A DNA stretch of 64,000 nt. Source: Lonicera japonica (taxonomy: Eukaryota > Streptophyta > Magnoliopsida > Dipsacales > Caprifoliaceae). Location of the stretch: assembly GCA_021464415.1 (NCBI GenBank), contig CM038465.1, forward strand, positions 22,661,839-22,725,838. Direction: 5' to 3'. Under the pieces are notes generated by a model. It was not told where the DNA came from. It searched no databases and saw only the letters and a list, made by a program, of their open reading frames with translations. Both the position numbers and the translations under genes were made by a program. Shown here piece after piece: positions 35,041-46,111 of this stretch (position 1 is the first letter of the stretch; each line of letters starts with the position of its first letter).

Positions 35041-35732
35041 CCGGTGGTGACTAATTCTTAGATACCCAAACTTTCTTGCACTTAGCAATGAACCCAATAT
35101 TCTTAATGATTTTACAAGCTTTTGATCTTTATCTTCAAAGGATCCATCATCCCCCACATAATTGGCAGCCTTAAAGGAAAGGATCAAAGAAGTCAGTCAT
35201 AATTTTTTTTTCTTTGGCTTTGATCAAAAAAGAGAAATCAGTATTGAGATACTACTTTGTCATATTTTTTCACAGCTCTTTGATACTTCACATTTTTAAA
35301 TATTGTGTTACCTTCTTCTTTCTTTATCTCAGCTGCCTTGATTCTTTCATGACTACTCATCTCTCAGGGCGCTTTCTCATGTGTTCTCCATTGAAAGTAA
35401 TAAGAATGTAAGCAATATCTTAATTAAAAAAAAACATTAATATATATTTGTAATAAAAATAAATTTATGCAAAACCAACTTCATCAGATTGTCTATCGGT
35501 TAACATGTTTTTCGTTACCAGATCAAAATAGGATTGTGCAAAATATTTATTACCCTTGAGAATTTGTAGCAATTAATAAAAATGTATGGCCCAATAATTT
35601 TTTTTTCAAGATGACCTGTTTTCTTACATGTGGAAATGCAACTAAAAGCTTCTCAGCTTAAAAGGAAATTGTAGCCATAATCATCATCACATTAGGAATT
35701 TTGATCTGCACCTCCAATACTGTAGAAATTAC

Positions 35733-35802
35733 CTTTTATAAAATCCAACATTTCAACTTCATAGATGATTTCTGAAAATGGTTGAACAACAGCAAGATCA
35801 CG
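35733..35802 (-). pseudogene. Possible second captured exon in CACTA 2
   Basis: Minus strand: acceptor-like AAATAAAAG, then a frame reading RDLAVVQPFSEIIYEVEMLD-FIK, then AAAG|GTAATT. The frame could also read through to a stop shortly after. It may belong to the same captured gene as 36170-36264. I do not recognise the peptide, so this is tentative. Confidence 0.3.
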
Positions 35803-36169
35803 CTTTTATTTGAGTTCTTAACGTCAAAAGTTACATGTACTATATGAACATGAGTATTGACTAATGACTATTGAGTACTCAAGCATGCTAATATTTCTTA
35901 AATAAATTATAGAAATTGTTTCATTATTTTAATTTATTTTTTATCTTATCTCATCTTTAAATTCTAGTCAAATCCCACCTCCAAGGCTCCAACAACTTAC
36001 CAATCTGGATTAGTTTTTGATAGCACTTGTTTCAACCGAAAAACTTGATATGGCTATACTTACTACTCGAAATCACTTCATATATTATTAACTAATTAAA
36101 ACCCTTGCTAATTTTAAAAGTGAAGTGATTTCTTAGCTATCCTAATTCAGAGAGTACAATGATACTGAC

Positions 36170-36264
36170 CTGGTGTAAAGGAAGAGACGGTTTATGTCTG
36201 CTTCAAATTGAAGGAGCCTTAGATTTTTAGGAAATGTTGGACTTTTTGCTAGAACTTTCACAGC
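36170..36264 (-). pseudogene. Captured host exon in CACTA 2 (SET-domain-protein-like N-terminus?)
   Basis: On the minus strand an acceptor TTTTTAG (36265-36266) and a donor CAG|GTCAGT (36169-36168) bound 95 bp with one open frame: [20 protein letters not shown] then [11 protein letters not shown]. The well-formed splice sites and protein-like composition indicate a real exon. From memory this resembles the N-terminal region (LQFEADxNRLFLYTSY) of a plant SET-domain protein of the SETD9/SDG38 type, a host gene not found in transposons. That name is uncertain. Inside a CACTA element it would be a transduplicated fragment. Confidence 0.45.
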
Positions 36265-36299
36265 CTAAAAATACAATGAATAAACAGGAAAAGCCATAT

Positions 36300-37730
36300 T
36301 AGAGGGCTGGAACTGTGAAAAGCGTAGCATTCTTCAAGAGTAACTTAAGAGAATCCTCACAGGTCATTATTTTGGTATAACAAAACTCAAAAAATTCTGA
36401 TGCCAGTGATCTGGTAATTAGCGCTTCTTAAATCCAGTGCAATTGGCCCTTTTTACTTCACAAAAAATAAAAAGTCCCATCCAAATCCATTATCAGGGGA
36501 AGTTCCAATGGAGTGTTGGAGTGCAAAGACACTAAGTGGCAGATCTTTTAAGAACTTGACTACCACAATTATAATGTTTGCCCCTCTCATTTACCCTTCT
36601 GACTCTCGAATTTTCCATCCAAATCCTAACATTGATGAGGATCATTAAGTCCATCATATTCCTATTAAAGGTCGTAATCCCCCTCCCCCCTCTCTATATA
36701 TATACCAATATAAATGTATGTAAATTGTACAGCCAAGTTCTAAAACGGACTGCCAAGTTTATTAATCAACTTTGGCAAAAAAAAAAGTATATGTGGCGAC
36801 GAAAGAAAACGAGAAACAAACAAAAGGGAAGCGCTTCTAATATCCTAGCGGCAGGGGGCGAACTGGAAAGACTTGAAATTATTATTTTCGTAAAAACTGA
36901 TGCATGGAGTAAGTTGGATGCATTAACCCATTTATGTTAGTGCTAGCATTTTTAATCGAAAAATTTAAAAATAAAAAAAAATCGAACCAATTTTAAATGA
37001 TAACCCAACTTTGGAAACGATATGCATATATGTATGGTTCGATTTTACCTAGCCGAACTGTTTTAAAAAAAAATTACTTTCAATTTTAAACTAAAACAAC
37101 TAAAGTTAGAGAGATTTCATTAACGTTCATATAAAACCTCCCACCAGCTTATACAATTCATGTGATGCAATTTTGATATCCCAGAGCTCATCTGATATGT
37201 GATATCCCCAAATACAAAGATATTATTGGTTTTCATGACTGATTACATCAATGTTTTCTCATCAATTGAAATATTTCAAATTCAAATACCAAATATTAAT
37301 TTAGGATGAAAGCGAAATATACCCATCATCGGTTACATACTCCATGACAAGGGATGCGGTATTTCAAAGCACACCACCAAACTTTACCTCAAGTAATCCA
37401 AGTCCTATGAACATAAACTACCTTGTTTATCTTATATATATATATTACAAATTCCAGAAAAATACCTTGTTTCATTACAAAATATTTGTTCAAATTGGAA
37501 AAAGATAAGTGGTGAACTAGTGTTTTAATTGGATTACAAAAAATAGGGATCAAGCTTTCTAGGTCGCATTGTGCATAAATACTGCAATTTTTATTAATTG
37601 CTTATAGCTGAGTGCATAGTTCATCACATCCTCGTGAATTTATTATGAATATGAACATAAACTACCTCAAACAAATATAAAAATCTAAAAGGACACTATG
37701 TTTAAACATAGATTTACTACATGAATAAAT
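36300..37730. other. Interior of CACTA 2, nothing recognised
   Basis: No convincing frame. The ORF at 36578-36940 lacks a recognisable domain. Sequence is A/T-rich with mixed short repeats. Confidence 0.5.
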
Positions 37731-37739
37731 GGGGGAGAA

Positions 37740-38150
37740 TGATCCAAAGCCAAAGAGAAACCCTAAATATACAATCCAAAGTTAAGAGGAGAAGAATAAT
37801 AAGAAAGATGAGAAGAAGAAGAAGAATAAAAATTGAAGAGAAACTCACCAATAGAAGCTCAAAAATTTGAACAATCGGACCTTCAATCCTGCCAAGTGGT
37901 TGATTTGAACCCTAAAAACTACAAACATGAGGTAAGAGAGGGACTTCGAGTAGTGATGTGAGAGAGTATTTTCGAGAATTGACGAGAGTAAGGAATAGCA
38001 GTGAGTGTGAGAGGAACGACGGCGAGGCGGTGAGAAGAACGCAGGGAGGTAGAGGGGGTGAGAGGAACTGTAGCGGGCAAGGAAGAGGGGTTAAGGAACT
38101 GGGAGCTGCAAACTAAATTAGGGCTTTTTTTGTTCTTTTCATTAAGCGTG
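37740..38150 (-). promoter_or_regulatory. 5' leader-like region of CACTA 2 transcript (minus strand)
   Basis: On the minus strand this region is CT-rich and contains gtagtttttagggttcaaat, aggattgaaggtccgattgt and ttctattg|gtgagtttctcttc, the composition and donor site of a plant first exon and intron. It probably belongs to the captured gene or to the element's own minus-strand transcript. Confidence 0.4.
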
Positions 38151-38229
38151 AGAGATTTTTTAATTTTTTTTTTGATTTTGTGTTTAATTAAAATATAAGC
38201 GGCAAAAGTAAAAATTTGGGCGCAATTTC

Positions 38230-38446
38230 TTTTTTTGTTTAGTAACGGATTTTGTAACGGTTAGTCCATTACATCTCAATTTTTTTTAACAAATAATTAT
38301 TTAATATAGTGAAGATAATATTTGTCTTATCAGTAACGGATATTTAACATTAGTAACGGATTAAACATGTTACTAGATTTTAATAGATTTAGTCCGTTAC
38401 TAATTGCAAAAACTATCTGTTACAAATTGCGCAAAATGGTGTAGTG
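38230..38446. repeat. CACTA 2 right subterminal repeats and TIR
   Basis: Further taacggat and atccgtta copies (38242-38410) lead into the right TIR ending gcaaaatggtgtagtg at 38446. Confidence 0.88.
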
Positions 38447-40599
38447 GAGGGGACATTAACCAATAGGGATGCTAGCAGTACCAGTTTAGTTGATGATTCG
38501 AGCTGATTCGTAGGCTGTGTTATATATATATATAATTGAAGGATTTGGATTCTTTTGAAGCATATATATGGAGGGAAGATGATAATCTTACCATCTTCAT
38601 TTATCAGATATTCATTTACAATCTACTAATATATCCATTATTGAATATTCTGTAAATGACAACTAAGTGTAGCACTGCTTTATATGGAGTCATCTAACGG
38701 GCATATTACGCATGCAATTAAAGAAGTGATGAGTATTAGAGGATTTTATGTCGACTTATTTCATTATCGCTAAGCTTAGGAGAGAGTGATGTGAAAAGAA
38801 ACCACAACCACAACTTCAGCCAAAAAAAGAAAAAAATATTGTTAATTTCATTCTCCTAACAATACTTCCTACTTAATTTTTAAGGAAATTGAATTAATGG
38901 AATAACGAGCTATATATATACACACAGGTTTCTAATTCAGTACAATATATTCTTAAATACGTATATAGTATTCATAAAATGAAACATGGTCCTTAGGCTG
39001 TGAAAATTATATGATTATAGAGGTTGTTGAAGCAGAATCATCTTTTTCTGTATCTAGGAAAAAGAGAAAACCAATTAAAGATGACAAAAAGTTGCTTACC
39101 CATTAACAGTAAACATCATTCATATATACATATATATGCATGTATAGAGTAGTTGAATGGCAGGTATTTTTTACGGTAGACTATGGTAAGTACCTCTCTA
39201 AATTTATACATTTTTGTTATGTTTAGGAGAGACGATCTATCAAATATTGTTATATTAACTATATATACGATGAGTAATATGATAAGCACTTGATTTTTTT
39301 GCTAATTTATGGTAAATAATTGTGTACATGCATATATTTATATAATATTATATAATTATAAAAGTGTGAATGACCGGGTGGATTTGCAGTTTTTATGAAT
39401 TGGTAAGGAATAATTCGTATTCTATTTTTTTTAGTTAAAATTCTACTCTAGTTGACATTTTGGTTAGAAATATCAAATATTAATTATTTTTTTGGGTAGG
39501 AACTAAAATCTGGTACTTTAATTATTAATTTTTTTGAGTTAAAACCCTAACATATTTGGTCTTTAGGTTTGGAATATTTATTTTACTCAAAATCCTACTA
39601 TATTTGGTATTTTGGCTAGGAACTAATTATAAATCATAATCTACTTCTTTTTCTTTTTTTAAAGTTAAAATCTTAACAATAAATCGTCTTCTATTTGGTT
39701 TTAAAGCAATCAAATAGTTTTTAAAAGTATTCATAATTTCTATTTATTTCCATTAAGATTCTAATATAAAACACTATAAATTAACATTAGGATTCTTACA
39801 AAAATCTAAGTTTTAATTTTTTTTTGCCTACTATAATTCCTCTAACAACAATTTATTATATTTGGACCAGCCATAAAGTACAAATTTATTTAATTATTGT
39901 AATGTTTATAATAAATATTTATTGGGGGTGGTATTTTTACTAAATTTATAGTTGCATTTTTTTATTTGGATTAAATTTGAAGTTAACATGCATGATTGTT
40001 TCATATTTACTAGGAATTAACGAAATTTGAGTAAGATTGGATTGATGTGCTATAAATAGAGCATATGTTTGTGCTTTTTGTTTTCACTTTTGTTGTTAAA
40101 AAATATTCTTGGATTAATCTACAAGGAAGTTTGTTTTTGTGCACCATACATAAAATTCGCCTAGGTTATGTTCTTTTCGCGTGATTTTGAAATAGGATTT
40201 GGAGAATCTTGTGATTCATCTAATTCAAGACTATTCACTTGGGATAAATCTCGATATTTTAAAATTCCTTCAAATTATAAATTATGTGATTTCATAATCC
40301 GCTCAAAAAGTTGGGATTTTGAAATCTCGTGTTAATTTATAGAGTTTGAATTTGATTCATACCATTTTAATGTCAAATCTCATCCATTATTGGTTAGTCT
40401 CGCTCTAACTAAAACACGTAAATGGATAAGAATCACATTCAATCTCAACTTACAATACTATATTTTGATAATTTATAAAACACATATGAAAATTTCAAAA
40501 TTTTTAAAAAGAACACCTAAATTGAAAATCATAAGATTTTAAAATCACAAATTTCAAAATCTTATGATTTATCAAATCGTACAATTTCAAAATTTTGGG
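38447..40599. other. Tandem duplication unit 2, right part, then unassigned DNA
   Basis: 38,450-39,500 is the counterpart of 23,400-23,815 plus 32,990-33,560. From 39,500 to 40,599 the DNA is A/T-rich, with weak repeats of (ctcaaaatcctactatatttgg)-like words near 39,540-39,620, and has no recognised gene. Confidence 0.6.
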
Positions 40600-40923
40600 A
40601 AAAGAGAAAAGAAGATTAGACATTTAATTGTTTGTTTAACAATTAAATTTGAAAAAATGTACATAAACAGTCCAATGAAAGGTCAAAATTACAATATGAG
40701 AAATTCTAGGGGAGGGGGGGGGGGGGGCAAGATTAGTTTCTATATAGCCAATGGAGGTCAAAGGTTAAATAAATGACTTTTTTTTTCTTCCTTAACAATA
40801 ATCATAGGTCAGGTCAGGTACCGAAGTTTTGAAATGTTTACGAACCTAAACTCATGTTTAAAAGTTTGCACAAAGCCCCCTATACCTGCTATGAATGTTT
40901 TCTAAATCCAAGTGAGGGCTTTG

Positions 40924-41159
40924 TGTTATAAATGAATGAACAAGAATCCAAACTCTCAGTTCAAAGCACAAAACAAATTGGGAATGAATAACTTATTTGA
41001 TTGAAAAACAACTTCAGCTATTTAATAGCCTTTACAAAACAGAAAAGGAGAAAAACTAGCAGTAAATAATTATATGATAAACACACACACCTTGATAATA
41101 GGATCTTATTAACAAAAAGCTAAAATCCTAAGTTTAACGACTGACCCTAATCCATATCA
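40924..41159 (-). repeat. 3' LTR of copia 2 (236 bp)
   Basis: Plus-strand ends TGTTATAAATGAATG ... TAATCCATATCA. It shares the whole length with 45261-45495, with scattered substitutions. Confidence 0.93.
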
Positions 41160-41247
41160 TTCCCTCCCATAAACTAACTGCACAAAGCATATTAGTTTAT
41201 TCTGCTAACTCACATACTCCCAAGAGACCACACAGCTTTTGAAACAA

Positions 41248-44200
41248 CTAAAGCTTGAGTGTCTTAGTTAACACATCAGCAACTTGCTCCAGTGAACCAC
41301 AATGGACCAGCTGCACAACTCCTTCCTTTGACAAATCTCGTAAGAAGTGGAAACGTACATCAATGTGCTTACTCCTCCCATGCATCATTGGGTTCTTAGA
41401 TAGTTCAATCGTCGTGCAATTGTCATAGAAGATGGTTGTCCATTCATCACCCTTATAACCGAGCATTTTCATAGTCCTTTTCATCCACACCGCTTGACAA
41501 GCACATGCTACAGCAGCAACTATAAACTCTGCCTTAGTTGTAGAAAGGGTGACTATCGGCTATTTCCTACATGACCATGTCATTGCCCCTGAACTCATAA
41601 TGAATGCATATCCCGATGTTCTCTTCCTATCCCCCAAACACCCTACATAATCACTATCAGTATATGCAGTCAAAACACCACTTCCTTTCTTCTTGTACAT
41701 AATGCCAAAGCTCACAGTTCCTTTCACATATCTTAACACTTTCTTAGCAGCCATGAGATAAAGCTCTCTAGGTTGTGACATATACCTACTGATCAAACTT
41801 ACTGCATACATCAAATAGGGACGTGTAGAAGTTAAATACATTAAACTTCCAATGAGCTGCTTGTAGAATGTACTGTTAACTTCTACTCCATTCTCATCTA
41901 TTAAAATCTTAAACCCTGGAACAATATGGTTTAGAACTACATTACTTCCTTCCATCCTAAACCTTCTTAATACATATATTGCATACTTCCTTTGACTGAT
42001 AAAAATCCCATCTTTTAACTGTTGCACTTCAATTCCAAGAAAATATCTTATTTTCCCTAAATCCGACATACCACTCTTTCATCATCGAGCTCTTAAATTC
42101 TCTGGTCATTGCCTCATCATCACCAATATAAATTAAATCGTCAACATATAAACTTACAATCAAAATTTTACCTCTGCTGTTTGTTTTGACAAAAAGTGTT
42201 TGTTTACTGTGACATTTTTCAAAGCCCTCCCTTAAAAAATAATCCTCAATTCGACTGAACCAAGCTCGTGGAGCATTTTTCAATCCATATGAGGCTTTTC
42301 TTAACTTGTATACTTTGTGAGGTGCTTCTTTCTTCTCATAAATTTTAGGTTGTTACACGTAAACATCTTAAATTAAGTCATTGTGCAAAAACGCCGATTT
42401 GACATCAAGTCATCTTAAATCAAGCTCTTATGAGCAGCAAGCGCAAGAATTACCCGAACTATGTCCATTCAAGCCACTGGTGCAAAAACCTTCAAGTAGT
42501 CAACACCTTACTCTTGTCCATAACCTTTTGCAACGAATCGAGCTTTATAATTCTCTACATCCCCACGTTCGTTCAACTTTGTCTTATAAACCCACTTGAT
42601 GCCAATTTGTTTTGCTCCTTCAGGTAGGTTAGTGAGAAATCATGTTTCATTCTTCTCAATGGACTTAATTTCATAGTCTATTGCTTGTCTCCAATTATCA
42701 TTCTCAACAGCCTCTTCAAAACACATAGGATTTGCACTAGCAAAGAAAGCCCAATTCACATTAATGTCATCTTCTGTGAGCCCTTCCCCTCTCACATAAT
42801 CGTCCATCTAAATAGGTGGCCTTTATTTATTCTTCCTTCTAAACTCACGCTTGAGGAACTCGAAGACACACTGCATCTACAGGATTTGGTACATCTTTAT
42901 TGTTTGCCTCATCACCAATGTTAACTAAATCTTCAAAATCACTAGAGTCATCAGCTAGCTCATCATTGTCACTTTATCCCCACTCTAAGTCAACATATAA
43001 TTACTGTTCATGACTCTTGTCCCAGTCCCATTTATTATTCTCCTCAAAGACTACATCTCGACTGGCAATTATCTTCTTCGCCACAGGGTCATACAACCTA
43101 TAACCCTTCAACTCGTTACTCACTCTGAGAAGAACATAACTAGTGCTTTTATCCTCCAGCTTAGTCCTCTTAGCATTAGGTACATGCACAAGACAAAACA
43201 CACCCGAAGACCCTGAAGTGCCCCATTGATGGCTTGACACCACTCCAAACCTCTTCTGGTGTTACATCCTTCAAAGCTACAGTAGGACGACGTCGATTTA
43301 ACACATTAATAGTCCAATTTATAGCTTCAGACCAAAAGGTTTTTTGAATTTCTTTCTTAGACAACATACATCTCACTAAGTTCATTACCATTTGGTTCTT
43401 TCTTTCTACAACTCCGTTATGCTACGGAGTGTATGCAATTGTTAGTTGCCTTTTGATTCCACTATTTTTGCAAAAATTGTTAAACTCTCCCGATGTAAAT
43501 TACTCTCCTCCTTGGTCCATACGCAGACATTTAATATCAAGACCAATTTCTTTCTCAACATAAGTCTTAAAGTATTTGAAAAAAGTAAATGTCTCTAACT
43601 TTTTATTTAGAAAATATGACTAGGCTTTTCTACTAAAATCATCGATGAAGCATAGTGCGCATGTACCTTTTTTGACTATTAGAGATTGGAGAAATCGGTC
43701 TACATAAATTAGCATGAATCAGCTTTAACCTCTGAGAAGCTCTCCATGTATTGCCTTTTGGAATTGGTTCCCGATGTTGTTTACCCTTCAAGCAATCTGT
43801 GCACACCACATCTGATGCTGGGCGCTAAGGTAATCCATGAACAATTTTTTTTCATTGCAAGGCTTTTAACCCTTTGTTGCTGATGTGACCGAGTCTGCAA
43901 TGCCAAAGGTGAGTGAGATCTTGAGTAGTAGTGTTGAAGCAGGTTTCCTGGCTTGACTGGGGAAGAGATGATTGAGATTTTGCCATTATAATGAACATTC
44001 GATTAGTAGTCATTTTAGACTGAATGATTAGCCCTCTCCGCGAGTGATAAATCTTGCATTTTCCGGATTGTATAAGAATGGCAAGCCCCATTTCCTATAA
44101 TTATCCAATACTCACGAGGTTGTTCTCTAACTCGGGTACAAAGAACACCTCAGTAACAACACAAATGACTCCATTTACCACTAGTTTGACATTCCTTTTG

Positions 44201-45213
44201 CCAACAACCGTCATTCTTATATTGTTTCCCAGTTTCATTACTTGTTGAAAGCCTTTATTTAATTTAGAAAATAATGACTTGTCATCGCTCATGTGGTTAC
44301 AGCAACCTGAGTCTAAGAACCAAATTTCTTCTTTCCTTGCTCCAATGTCTTCAACATGTGACATTAACAGCATTTCCTCTTGCTCGTCCACTTTCGCATA
44401 ATTTGCTAGCTTATCCTAGGTGAGACATTCATACTGGAAGTGACCGAGTTTGTGGCATCGGTAACACTCCACAGTGGCGTTATTAAACGCTTGACGTCCT
44501 CTTCCTATACCCCCTGCCTCTGAATGAATCTCTACCCCGGCCTCTTCCACCAGTTCTTTCTTCACATGACACCTTGAGAGCTCGTTCTTCACTAGCTACT
44601 CTGTTTCTAAAGCTTTTGTTCATGAACAATCAATGAGCCTTGTATCTTATCAATTGAAAGCACACAATATCCTTTGATTCTTCGATTAAGCAGACTATGT
44701 AATTAAACCTCTCAGTCAAAGATCTAAGGATCTTTTCCACCGCAGTTACATATTTCATGTCTTCACCATTTATACGCATTTATTTGCTACCAACATAAAC
44801 CTCAAAAAATAATTTGTAACAAACTCACCTGTTTTCATTTCTAGGGTTTCAAAGTCTCTCCGCATGGCTTGAAGGTCATACCTCTTCACTCGTGCACTCC
44901 CTTCATATTTCTTTTTCATCGAATCCTAGATTTGTTTTGATGTATCCTTCTTCAATATGGTTTCCATGATCATCCTATTAATCGCCTGAAATAAGTAATT
45001 CTTTTTCTTCAAGTCTTTCAATTTCAATTCTTCAAGTCTCTTCTTATATGCTTCTATTATAGTTTCTCCATCTACTGGTTCTTCATAACCAGTCTCCACA
45101 AAATGCCAATATTCCTTTGATCTAAGGAAGTCCTCCATCTGCATACTCCAATGGTCATAGTGACTAGTAAATCGAGGAATTGTAGGTTGAACATAATTCC
45201 CTTCACTTGTCAT
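41248..45213 (-). pseudogene. Copia 2 Gag-Pol remnant, many frameshifts and stops
   Basis: From ATG 45213 the frame reads MTSEGNYVQPTIPRFTSHYD (gag), with a TAG at about 44924, then MKKKYEGSARVKRYDLQAMR. Later pieces are the zinc knuckle CYRCHKLGHFQYEC (about 44417-44475), protease WFLDSGCCNHMSDDKSLF (44101-44391), the gag-pre-integrase LWHCRLGHISNKG (43852-44091), an integrase C-terminal segment (43176-43391), reverse transcriptase with YVDDLIYIGDD (42029-42283), RT/RNase H (41560-42069) and the final RNase H GRSKHIDVRFHFLRD (41248-41490). The order is the Ty1/copia order with integrase before reverse transcriptase. Multiple frameshifts make it inactive. Confidence 0.93.
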
Positions 45214-45260
45214 TTCTTCTCGTTGTTTGGAAGTTACTCAAAATCGCACTGGTACCAATT

Positions 45261-45495
45261 TTTTATAAATGAATGAACAAGAATATAAACTCTTAGTTCA
45301 AAGCACAACACAAATTGGGAATGAATAAATTATTTGATTGAAAAACAACTTGAGCTAGTTAATAGCCTTTACAAAATAAAAAGGGAGAAAAACTAGCAGG
45401 AAATAAATATGTGATAAACACACACTCCTAGATAATATGAGCTTATTAACATAAAGCTAAAATCTAAGTTTAAGGACCGACCCTCACCCATATCA
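45261..45495 (-). repeat. 5' LTR of copia 2 (235 bp)
   Basis: Counterpart of 40924-41159; its left end has mutated from TGTTATAAAT to ttttataaat. The right end CCATATCA abuts the CTTTG target duplication. Confidence 0.92.
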
Positions 45496-45667
45496 CTTTG
45501 GCCCATGTTTTCCAAAAGTTTTCGCATGATATTTGTTTTATTTTAATTTTTTTAACGGTAATAGTGTTGGATCCAGTGTGAATGTGACTTTTGCTCTCAA
45601 ATTTCATTAGTACATAAAAAATTTTGTACAATTTTTAGAATATATAGCAACGCTATATATATTTATA

Positions 45668-45790
45668 GGGTATTTTTATATGTCGCCTCTTCTTATCGAC
45701 ATGTATTATGTAAATGAGTTGTACCTTGTACATTACAAGGCAACTCATTTACTTAATGCAAGCCGATAAAAATAGGCGGTAAAAATACTC
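45668..45790. repeat. Fold-back MITE upstream of module copy 3
   Basis: Left arm gggtatttttatatgtcgcc...ttatcgacatgtattatgtaaatgagttg; right arm caactcatttacttaatgcaagccgataaaaataggcggtaaaaatactc. The arms are imperfect inverted repeats of about 55 bp. Same position as 17205-17329 in copy 1. Confidence 0.78.
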
Positions 45791-46017
45791 AATAAAAAAA
45801 TTCCTTTTTGTGATACACATTATTTATTATCCTATAAAAGGGACTAACAAGACCCTAATCTACACTCCAAGCCACTTCCAGGACCCAACTAAAAGTTCTC
45901 CTTTACTATTTCTCCCCTCCTCCATAGTCATCATCTTGATCAAATAAACATCTTCTTTCCAAAAAAAAAAAAAAATTTCTTCATCTTCATCAATCAAATC
46001 ATCAGCATACTACTGCC

Positions 46018-46086
46018 ATGCCAAAATACAACCTTCTCCAAGGTGGGATATATTCCACCTATTCTGGTGAGGACTACTCCAACTAA
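46018..46086 (+). CDS. 22-codon ORF in module copy 3 leader
   Basis: ATG 46018 begins MPKYNLLQGGIYSTYSGEDY then SN and TAA. In copies 1 and 2 the same DNA starts with GTG and has a TAG after about 11 codons, so copy 3 keeps the best frame. It sits about 180 bp downstream of the TATA box. It could be the first exon of the module's gene or an upstream ORF. No family is recognised. Confidence 0.3.
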   Translation: MPKYNLLQGGIYSTYSGEDYSN

Positions 46087-46111
46087 ACTTATATATATCA
46101 AACTCTTTTTG

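Larger units (their letters stand above)
34356..38446. mobile_element. CACTA element 2 (4,091 bp), non-autonomous
   Basis: Left end CACTACACCAGAATGGCCCT; right end reads, on the minus strand, CACTACACCATTTTGCGCAA. A perfect 3-bp target duplication GAG flanks it (34353-34355, 38447-38449). Both ends carry palindromic taacgga..tccgtta subterminal repeats. No transposase, DUF4216 or coiled-coil second gene was found, so it must be moved by an element elsewhere. It carries exon-like sequence unrelated to CACTA genes, suggesting gene capture. Unit 1 of the surrounding duplication provides an empty site near 23,400. Confidence 0.92.
40924..45495 (-). mobile_element. Copia element 2, complete but decayed (4,572 bp)
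   Basis: LTRs of 236 and 235 bp (40924-41159, 45261-45495) enclose broken gag-pol frames on the minus strand. The target duplication CTTTG (40919-40923, 45496-45500) is perfect, and its paralog without insertion is visible in copy 1 (ggggctttggcccatg). A polypurine tract TATGGGAGGGA precedes the 3' LTR on the minus strand, and TTGGTACCAGTGCGA, a degenerate initiator-Met primer site, follows the 5' LTR. The LTRs differ at many positions, so it is much older than copia 1. Confidence 0.95.
40600..46111 (+). other. Promoter/exon module, copy 3, interrupted by copia 2
   Basis: 40,600-40,923 matches copy 1 from about 16,810 (attagacattta, taggggag.., gtttctatata, gcacaaagcccc). The match breaks at ggctttg, where copia 2 is inserted, and resumes at 45,496 (ctttggcccatgttttccaa). 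It then contains the fold-back MITE (45,668-45,790), TATA box (tataaaag, 45833-45840), leader and short ORF (46018-46086). At 46,111 the third copia-like element interrupts it, so later exons are not adjacent. Confidence 0.72.
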
